Assembly (NCBI GenBank): GCA_037447655.1
Contig: JBBHKE010003295.1
Coordinates: 62,001-126,000 of the forward strand
DNA: 64,000 nt
Direction: 5' to 3'
Origin: Zygnema cylindricum
Lineage: Eukaryota > Streptophyta > Zygnematophyceae > Zygnematales > Zygnemataceae
The position numbers and the translations under genes are program-made. The notes under the pieces were generated by a model. The model searched no databases and was not told where the DNA came from. It saw only the letters and a program-made list of their open reading frames with translations. Below, in pieces: positions 56,195 to 64,000 of the stretch (position 1 is its first letter; each line of letters opens with the position of its first letter).

Positions 56195-56520
56195 TCAATA
56201 GTTTTACCTTTTGGTATTTTGCAACTACACTTCTCTTGTAGACGTAGTGTAACCAGTCCACTCTAAATTAAGAGTCAACATTAGAACTTAAATTGGTCGT
56301 AAATGACTTTATGCACATTCAATTTTCAAAATTATATTGGGAATACAGTTTCTTTCCTTTGCTTCTCTTTTGCATTTTTATAGAGTTGTCTCGTACTCGT
56401 TGCTTCCAAATTGTCTTTTGTTACAATTTCTTTTTTTATCCTAAAAATTTCCTCCAATTTTTCTCTCCTTTGCGCACCATGTCCTTACCTTCAAATCACC
56501 CCTCTCCTAACAACCCTTCA
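56195..56520 (+). repeat. Dispersed repeat R3, copy 2
   Basis: This is the counterpart of 39604-40020, sharing ACTTCTCTTGTAGACG, GTGTAACCAGTCCACTCTA and TTTCCTTTGCTTCTCTTTTG. Both copies lie on the same strand, each near a subtilase locus but outside the inverted duplication. Confidence 0.5.
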
Positions 56521-57809
56521 GACTGTTGTTTTTCGTGCGACTCTGGGCAATTATTCCGATTCAGTACTTAACCGATTTCGGCCTCACGCGAAATTGAATC
56601 GTACCTACTTTGACCAGCGATATTTAGGGTACACTATTTTGGGTGGGTATGTGTGTCAGCGCCTCTGCAGGTGCATTATTATAGACGCATTATTGTAGGC
56701 TGTCAAATTAAGCACGTGGCACTTTGTCATTGGACTGCCACTTAGATTCTTTTCTTGCTCTTAGGTTTAAGTAGTTCGTTTCCTGCAAACGTAGATTTAT
56801 CATTCACAGAGGCGAGGAAAAGACAAGGCTTTATTGATAGGGACAATTTGTCCGGATTTACATTTTGTATTCGTCCTACTTTCTATAATGGATTTCTAAA
56901 AGCCTTTCCTACCCTATCTTGCATGTGAATGCCTATTCCTCTCTCTCTTTCCTATCTTGTTTAATTCTCTGCACTTCGTGACAAATCTGAGGTTGGACTT
57001 GAGTTTCCTCTGCTGGATTGAACATCCGTGGTCCCAAGTATCCTCTTGGTTACCCGAAATGGCCGATTCCGGTTTTCACTAAGTCTACGAATTTTTCCTG
57101 ATAACATCTTGGAGTTTCAGATTCTTTTTTAATAAGTCCAAGGTTCTAGAAATCACTTATCACCAAATTAACATTGTTGCTTTCATCTATTAGACTGATC
57201 TATTTTTGCTATTTAGTTTGATCAGTTTTGGTGCTTTGTCGACTTAACCGATGGCGTCAATACGGGGAAGAACTTAAACCGATATCAAAAAAAGGTCATA
57301 CTGCAGAAAAAAAAAGAGTATTTGACGACATACTATTTTTAATTTTTCTTGATATTTTGATGATGTGCTATTCGGATTTTATATATATAAACCTCCACAA
57401 ATGTGACGGTTGGTATTTATTAAAAGAATGTATTCATCCATCACTTTAGACCTTGCCTTTTCCGAACCATCGATCAACAAAGTTGTCGTTGCTAGCAATG
57501 CCAAACACACTAGAATTTAAATAAATGTGGTAAATAAGTTACAAATAAGAAAATCCATTGAATCCACCATCAAGTAATATGTTCATAAAACTGATTTACA
57601 TATACCCTAAAAGTTGATATTTCTATCCACCGGCAAGACGATAAACTGCAGGTTAACAATTGCACAACTGGCATAAGCGATCGACCTGTTTTTTTATGTT
57701 GCTCACTATTAGTTATTATATGCTTTTCTATGCACATTAACATTTGTCATATGCTTTTTAATGCAACTATTTATCCTTTTAGTAAAAGCCGCCATCCGAT
57801 GTCGAAGAG
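56521..57809. other. Unassigned spacer
   Basis: No gene recognised on either strand. I searched the minus strand here for the missing 5' subtilase exons (DTG and HGT motifs) by eye and found none. The short plus frames at 57228-57449 and 57730-57948 are not supported; the second is the antisense of the HSP70-like last exon. Confidence 0.4.
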
Positions 57810-59720
57810 TCAAGACTCAAATCTTACCGGCAATTTCGATGAAATTTTTCCTTCCTCGAAATTGATTCCACGCGCCGTCACTTCAATACAGGTCTTCCCA
57901 AAAGATATGCTGACCTCAACCTTCCTTTTCAACTCAAGCCTGGTGTAGTCATGTCGACCGTTAATGTGCCATCTAGTACCACTCCTGGCTCGTCCACAAA
58001 CTTGGGTAACTATAATTTGGTACTATACACTACGACAGACGTACTTACTTGAGTAGCAATCACATGCGAAAATTCTCGTTTTACGACCGAATCTGTCTCA
58101 ATTGTTTCTCCATTTGTCACATATACACAAAACACATCTCTGCATCTAACTTTTTTGTTGTTGTAGACCCTTCGTTTGCTTTCTCAATCACCATCCTCAA
58201 AGAGCCTACATTTAGATATTCCGTACGTGTTTTGTGCAACTCTTGAAAGATTTTTTTCGGGATGCACGATTTGCAGCAGCGCTCCGTGACAGATGGCGAC
58301 ACCGGGTTTGGGGGGCACCAAAAACTGTTCAACTGCAGCTTAACTCTTGAAATTCTCTTTCAGTCTCTTAATGAGATAGGCATTTTTTGAGAACCCCCCC
58401 ACTGCGAGAATGGCTTTGCATTTCTGGGCCGCTAAGAGTTGTGCCCTCACAAGGCTGATCACTTTATTTACTTTGGGGTCGAAAATTACCCTCATGTCCT
58501 CACGCGAAAGCTCCATCAAATCAAAATCCGGTTCATTCGCAACCGTCTTCTCGCAAACAAAAGCAAGCTTCCTTGGAACGTCAAAGTTTATCATGTCCTC
58601 CTCACCTCTGAGAATTGAAAAATGCAACATTAATTGTCAACAAAATAGCCATTGTTCAGAAAAATCAAGCAGTTGGATATTTGTAGGGGAACATTAGTAC
58701 AATGGCATACAGACACAAGTTATCTCATAACGAAGAAACAAGAATCCCAAAAGCGACCTCGATTTGTGTCAAATTTCAGAGTATTGTCAAGATCGACGCC
58801 AACTCACCTGAATTCTTTGTTGATTTCATCCCATTGTTTTGTCAGTTTTACTACCATGCTCGGATCCTGCAGCAAAAAACTACGTAAACAACTTATTCTC
58901 TGGTTTAAAAAATAAGTTAACAGTCGTCGAGGAAGGAAAACCCGCAGAGTCCTCCAGTGCTCTTGTTTACCTCTCTCACCTCCGCTCCGTTTCCCACCTT
59001 CTCATGAACCACAATGTCCACTGTGCCTCCTCCCGCGTCAAGAATCAAAATTCTATCTATTTTCTGCAGTGGCACTGCGTGCTTGTGGTGGCAATACGTG
59101 GAGGCCGCCTCTTGCTCAATAATGTTGATGAGAGGAGGAGATCCGTCGACAGTCATCCTGGCTTCTCGAGCGAGATTCCGCATATTCTCTTTCGCCTTTT
59201 CACCCCAGATAGCAAGCACAGTGAGCGCCCACTCTACTTCCTTCATTCGCACGTGCGAGCCGAATCTTTTATGCAGATCGTCCAGCACAAACTCAGCCAT
59301 GCCTTGCAAGTAGTCGGCTATTGCCCTCTCGGCCGTAACACTTGGAGGAAGCCTGCTCTGGATTCCCGGCATGCCTTCCTTGGACAGGTGGAGCGTGAAT
59401 CGCTTCAGAATGTATTCCGCAAGTCTGTCCACCTCCAGTCCGCCGCAGTTCCTGCGTTTTATGGTGACGAGCTCGTCGGTGTAGCGGAAGACGGCCTGGC
59501 AGCCCCAATCACGTGCGACCCATACATTTCGTTTGCCCAGCATGTACCACAGCGCAGTCGGCGTTTTGCAGTACTCTATCGCAGCAGCTTTCTGCGCCGA
59601 CCAATCGAGGATGAGGACGACATTGTCAAGAAAGGTCTTGCGAGCGTATGCGACGCCGAAAAACGTAGTTCCGAAGTCGAGTGCGACGAAGTATCGTCCG
59701 CCATGGGGCTGGGCGGACAT
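57810..59720 (-). pseudogene. HSP70-like (HSPA12-type) pseudogene
   Basis: Minus-strand exons are about 59720-58808, 58607-58049 and 58009-57810. The first has the ATPase phosphate-1 motif FVALDFGTTFFGVAYA, the phosphate-2 motif ILDAGGGTVDIVV, STGGLCGFSFLDD and, after a frame change, DPSMVVKLTKQWDEINKEF. The second has DMRVIFDPKVNKVISLV, the adenosine motif AILAVGGFSKNAYLIKRLKE, PPKPGVAICHGALLQIV and NTYGIS. The third has GTLTVDM and, after a second frame change, KRKVEVSISFGKTCIEVTA. This order is that of divergent HSPA12-type HSP70 relatives, about 560 residues. Lesions: a frameshift at about 58921, an in-frame TAA at 58342-58340, an in-frame TGA at 58186-58184 and a frameshift at about 57935. 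Splice sites and phases are otherwise consistent, so the damage looks recent, or partly due to sequencing error. No TATA or other promoter element was identified. Confidence 0.82.
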
Positions 59721-60065
59721 GGCCGAAGGGTTACATATTACTCTTATTTTCCCTTTGCAAAGGTGACAAAAAACTCTATCTCTATCACCAGGAAGATGGA
59801 AATTAGCAATCGACTCAGCGAGTCCTTTCAAAAAATGAAGAACTTTCTTGGACTTCTTCTGTCTTTATTTCATTTGTATAATCGTCTGAAGGAGTTTTCT
59901 CTACTTGTCTTGTAGCTTGTCGATTTTGGGTGTTCAATGTTTGTCACACCCTCAAAGATTACGACAACTTGTTACAAAAAAATCAAAAATGTAATGGAAA
60001 AGGTGACCGTAAAAGCTCCATAAGTACATATTAACGGTTGGGGACCATCGGGTTCATAGAACGCT
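59720..60065. other. Region 5' of the HSP70-like pseudogene
   Basis: The open frame extends 37 codons upstream of the chosen start at 59720 to an ATG at 59831. I chose 59720 because it lies eleven residues before the conserved ATPase start. No promoter motif can be asserted. Confidence 0.35.
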
Positions 60066-60067
60066 CC

Positions 60068-61637
60068 TGTACTCTGTGAATTGCTACTAGTGTAAAGCAA
60101 TTGTTAGTGTAGGGGGAAAAATAGCATTTTTTAGTTTTTTTGTAGGTTGAACGGTCGCGATTTAGGCGCGTCGATTGTATTCCACAGTTAAAGGCGTCCA
60201 CATTGTTTGTAGTTTTCCGCTCATAAAACAAGATTGGAGATTCTATTTCCAAGAACGCGATGGTAGACCATCAAACTACAAACATGATTGCAATTGAAAA
60301 GAGTTGATGCCCATCAAAGGTATAAGACAAAATACCTAACAGACTAAAAGAACTGAAAGAAAACGAGTACAACAAACATAAACGACAAAAAAAAGACTGT
60401 ACAAACACAACAAACTACTGTATTGTATTGCACCCTAAGCCTTAGGGCTTGTTCCCATGTGTTCAAGTAAGGGTTTTTTTCCGTCGTTTTCACAAAAAAT
60501 GGGACTTGCAACGAGAAAATATTACGCCGTACTATAAATGTGCAAAAACACCAGTACATTTTGCGTCATCTTGGAACTTGGAAGGTACGACAATTTGGCG
60601 TTATTATCATCGCGACCCACTTCCAGCTCATCTTCACACTTGCACTGGAATCAAATCACGACCTGATTTTAATCAATATACTACCCTATTGACGAATAGA
60701 AATCCGAGATTGCACGCGTCAAACGTTTTTAAAAATTTTGAACGACGGAGAATACACTCTATTTTTTCCCCTGCTCGACACGTGCATGTACATACGAATA
60801 TGACGAGCATGTACGGAAAAAAATGGATGGGGTAACGGACCTCCACTTTCATTCATGGGTCCTTTTCAATTTTTTACGTCGTCTTCGTCTCTCCCCCCTC
60901 TTTCTCACTCGACCGTTCCTCTTTCTCTCTTATTTACACGAGATGCAACATTTATCGTATCAAATGAAAGATTTTTTTCTTTTTTTTGAATTTTTTTGGT
61001 CTGAGTTTGATGGCATATCGAATGATAAAAGATAAGAAAACAAAATTGGGAAGCCATGGCAGAAAATCTACGTACTAATGACGTCACATGGTAGCATGAC
61101 TTCGCTATGTCACAAAACCCTAAACATCTACAATGTCACAAAAACCTCCATGTCTACAACCGTCGCCGTTTTAATGGGCGTCACCAATGTTAGGAAGTTT
61201 CGTAGTTTTGTAGTCGTCAACATTTCGTTTCGTAGACTGTCGCACATTTTGTAGACGTCTACAGCTATCACATATTTGAAGTAATGAAGGCGCAAGTAAT
61301 GATTGACATAGGCACCCCTCGAACAGTACACCGTAAAATCTGCGCTAAAATCCAAAATAGCGTTTCAAAGTTTCGGTTACATGGGAACACGCCCTTAAAC
61401 TCTGCCACACTAAAGGTCCAAACTACAAATATCGTCTATATGCGCCGGCGCAAATAACTGAACTTCGAAAACTAAAATAACTTTGTTGTTCTCGTACTTT
61501 TGTTTTTTCTTTTTGTAATGGCCACGCGGTGAGTTATGAGCCACAATGGCGACGCGCAATGGGCTCACCAAACGTATTGTCGCGGAAAAAGACGTTTTTT
61601 TCTTACACTAAAAATGCGCGCTAATAGCGATACACGG
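60068..61637. mobile_element. Possible 1.57-kb composite MITE
   Basis: The left end CTCTGTGAATTGCTACTAG (after TA) is a diverged MITE terminal repeat, and the right end CTAATAGCGATACACGGTG (before TA at 61638) is a good one. The interior contains a second element with its own ends at 60446-61395. It may be one long element or two unrelated ends bracketing an insertion. Confidence 0.4.
60446..61395. mobile_element. Element with GGGCTTGTTCCCATGT ends (R1 family, copy 3)
   Basis: The ends read GGGCTTGTTCCCATGT and ACATGGGAACACGCCC, inverted repeats of about 16 bp. The interior at 60770-60930 (GTACGGAAAAAAATGGATGG, ACCTCCACTTTCATTCATGG) matches R1 copies 1 and 2, whose outer ends (ACATGGGGACACACCC near 1432, CGTCCCCATGT near 18390) are the same terminal repeat. 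R1 copies are therefore probably half-elements of this family. Confidence 0.6.
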
Positions 61638-61639
61638 TG

Positions 61640-63380
61640 TACTGCAGCTTTTTATGAAACCGAAAGTCTGGGTTTCCATTGGCTCATAAAATGCTCGTTT
61701 CGAGGTGACGCGCTACAAAAGTCGACTCTGACGAGTTCAATCGTTTGGCCTATTATCACCTTCGTACGGCACCAAAGAAAACAAATGCCAAAAACTTCCG
61801 TAGGTACACGCGGCTGCTTTTCATTTGCTGAAAACTGTCCAAATGAAGAAACGTGTTTTTCATCTCCGTTACCGTTACGACATCGAAACCGAAGGCGGTC
61901 GGTTTCAAAAGGAAAAACTCAAACACGGCTCCGTCGCTTTCGTTGTCGGTGGCAAATGATTGCGAATCACAATAGGGCGGTACGTAAACACGCCACCGCA
62001 CATATGCCGACAAATAAATTTACATCATCTTCCGCGATATGATACCGTACAAACTATCAAAAGGGAATTGCTGTCAAATCTAAACTCAAGGGTACTTAAT
62101 TTGTACCATTGTGTACTTATATTGTACAATCTCTGACAAGATGACGTAGGTGACTGCGTTTACAACCAAAACAGTCACGGCTATTTGCAAAGGTTTGACC
62201 GACAGATATGTTTGCCATCCGACAATTTCAGTTGCGTCACTCTGCTTTTCGTTTGTCGGGTTCATTTAGCCTTGCGGTTCGGTTCGTCCGGTCCGTACAA
62301 TGTTATTTCTAGACTGTCCTAATCATATCCTCCCCACCCGACCATTCCGTTCTCCGTTAGAAGGCGACAGGCGTCAGCCTGTAATGATGAGAGTGCATAC
62401 AACCCTTTTCTGATGACGTCGGCTGACCTCCTGATGAAATCTGTTCATGACGTCATTCCCGATTAGTCCGGAATCTGCTGCTATCACCCGATCTATCCGA
62501 AATCTCCCTTACAGAGCCAGATGTCATGAGGTACGCAATTAGTCTTTTGGTGACGTACTGAAGACTTTCTGGACAGTACGGTAGTTGCACTCTTCGCATA
62601 TTGCTTCTGTACGTTTTGACCTTTGGCAGGACGTGGAATACGGTCGAAGAATAGATCCATCGGGAGGCTTCTGTATCTGTACGGCCAACATTGCTGGCTG
62701 CAATGCTTCGGACGAGGCGAGGGGCCGTTTGTACTTTGTAGAGTTTGTAAACCACGTGCACTACACGACAGGACTGTGGCGTAAGCTTGATCGGATATTA
62801 CAAATTGTCAGAGATTTTACACACTGACCAATTTTTATTTAGAATGTTCATTTGCGTACCATGTACTTTTTGTACCAGGTCGGGTTATTGTACGACAAAA
62901 ATACAGAAATAGCGTGACGAAAGAACGCTGGCAGAAATTACGTGACGAAAGAGCGTTAAGAAATAACTTTCGGATTGTCGATTGGACTTCGGTGGACTCG
63001 AGTCCACTTTGTCCGAAGGTAAATGATAGTCGCAAAATTTGGAAATTCCGGTGGTATATGTTCGTGACACGTATTTGTGTCGTCGAAATATTTATCATCG
63101 ACGTGTCGCGACTCAGCAAATTTCCTTTAACGGAGGAGTTACACTAGACGAAAAGTGAGGTATTTTACATAATTTTGTACTTTACCGTAGTATGGCGTAT
63201 TATATTCTGGTTTGTTATTGAAAAACAACAGTACGTAAGATACGAATATGATTCTCCAAGGGTCTGGGCAAAAGCATCGACCGTCCGATTATATATCAAA
63301 TCGACACACGTATATGAAAGCTTGTTTTCACCATAATTGACTTACAAGCTGGTAAAGTTGGGGGGTGAGTGTGAGAGAAG
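61640..63380. other. Unassigned repeat-like region
   Basis: Text at about 62075-62185 (ACTTAATTTGTACCATTGTG, GTGACTGCGTTTACAACC) resembles the arm of the foldback element at 48944-49975. A 168-codon plus frame (61536-62042) and 80-100-codon frames at 62453-63119 show no domain I recognise. A tandem pair GTGACGAAAGAACGCTGGCAG and GTGACGAAAGAGCGTTAAG is at about 62914-62965. Confidence 0.4.
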
Positions 63381-63383
63381 TAC

Positions 63384-63599
63384 ACCGTATATCGCTATTA
63401 GTGTCCATAATTACTTCACCACTTAAAACATTTTTTATCCGTACACATTTCTTCGATTTTCAATTTGAGACCGCCAACCGGAAGCTGAGAATTATTCCTT
63501 TCAATTGCAACCGTCAGATCCATAATCCGATATGTGTGTGACGAGAAAAGATGTTTTAGGTGGCAAAAAAAATACCAACACTAATAGCGATACACGGTG
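63384..63599. mobile_element. MITE subfamily B, 216 bp
   Basis: The ends are CACCGTATATCGCTATTAG and CTAATAGCGATACACGGTG with TA on both sides (63382-63383 and 63600-63601). The interior matches 28937-29153 (CACCACTTAAAACATTTTT, CGGAAGCTGAGAATTATTCC, GAGAAAAGATGTTTTAG). It is the best-preserved member of the subfamily in the window. Confidence 0.8.
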
Positions 63600-63601
63600 T
63601 A

Positions 63602-64000
63602 CTGTACAGTACTTTCATGATTATCGTGAGAAGACCTCTTGCTCAAATACTGTGGACTTTACCTTGCCCTTCTCTGTTGCTCTTGCGGTGATCTTTAGAA
63701 TGCTTCTGCTTGTTAAGAAGTTGTTTTCTTCATTCTGTGTACTTATTTTGAAATAGGTGCCCATGGCAACCCTTTTAGTCGCCGTACTGACGGAAGTCGC
63801 TGGTATGCTCGTCCTAAAAACGATCACTAAAGCTATAAAAGGGACAAAGAAATCGTTGTCCAATTATATGGAAAGAGCCTCATGATTGATTGAAGTGAAA
63901 CACAAAAAAGGAAATGACAACCATAAATGTATGTTCAAGATTCAACTTGAGAATAACAAATTGTCTATTCACAAGGTTCCATACAAAAAACCTCAACTTT
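63602..64000. other. Right edge, unassigned
   Basis: Overlapping 74-codon (+) and 80-codon (-) frames at 63532-63863 have no domain I recognise. The minus frame runs DNDFFVPFIALVIVF, a hydrophobic stretch, and could be an exon of a gene continuing to the right, but nothing supports this further. Confidence 0.25.

Noticed and set aside
58839-59915. 358-codon plus-strand open frame, one of the longest in the window
   Set aside because: It is antisense to the HSP70-like exon, which has clear motifs on the minus strand. The plus frame has none.

Overview
The window is eukaryotic nuclear DNA, AT-rich, with intron-split genes lying in a sea of transposon-derived repeats. The gene content points to a streptophyte, most likely a land plant: a plant-type subtilase, the C-terminal WD40 exon of ATG16, an ECHIDNA/TVP23 membrane protein, a ZIP metal transporter and a SIZ/PIAS-type SP-RING protein. 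The species cannot be named from the sequence. A 10-base run of N at 27525-27534 shows it is a scaffold with an unsized join.

Layout. (1) 1-923 and 15586-16244 are stacked miniature inverted-repeat elements (MITEs) on either side of two convergent host genes. (2) 2448-10227 (+) is an eight-exon gene for a protein of about 1001 residues with a complete SP-RING zinc finger, probably a SUMO E3 ligase. (3) 15430-11529 (-) is a five-exon ZIP metal transporter of about 543 residues whose exon phases all match. (4) 16.2-27 kb has no recognisable gene; it holds MITEs, a 160-bp tandem repeat, a TAACAGTTA-rich AT block, microsatellites and a 462-bp hAT-like element with an 8-bp target duplication. (5) 27061-27466 (-) is the last exon of ATG16, cut off from the rest of its gene by the assembly gap. 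(6) 28-32.6 kb is again MITEs plus a G-rich minisatellite. (7) 35446-32898 (-) holds three internal exons of ECHIDNA/TVP23. (8) 37897-39367 (+) and 55703-51563 (-) are two related subtilase fragments in convergent orientation, bracketing Ty3 and Ty1/copia relics, tRNA-derived SINE copies and a 1032-bp long-inverted-repeat element. (9) 59720-57810 (-) is an HSPA12-type HSP70-like pseudogene with two in-frame stops and two frameshifts. (10) 60-64 kb is repeats.

The host genes do not form an operon-like unit. SP-RING proteins act in SUMOylation, ZIP moves divalent metals across membranes, ATG16 acts in autophagy and ECHIDNA acts in trans-Golgi traffic; they are simply neighbours. The strongest structural signal is the dense family of TA-flanked MITEs whose ends read like CACCGCGAATCGCTATTAG. 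They occur as full-length copies of about 180-690 bp, as tandem right halves, and back to back sharing one TA. Exon boundaries were read by eye from splice signals, reading-frame phase and family resemblance; no alignment or search was run.
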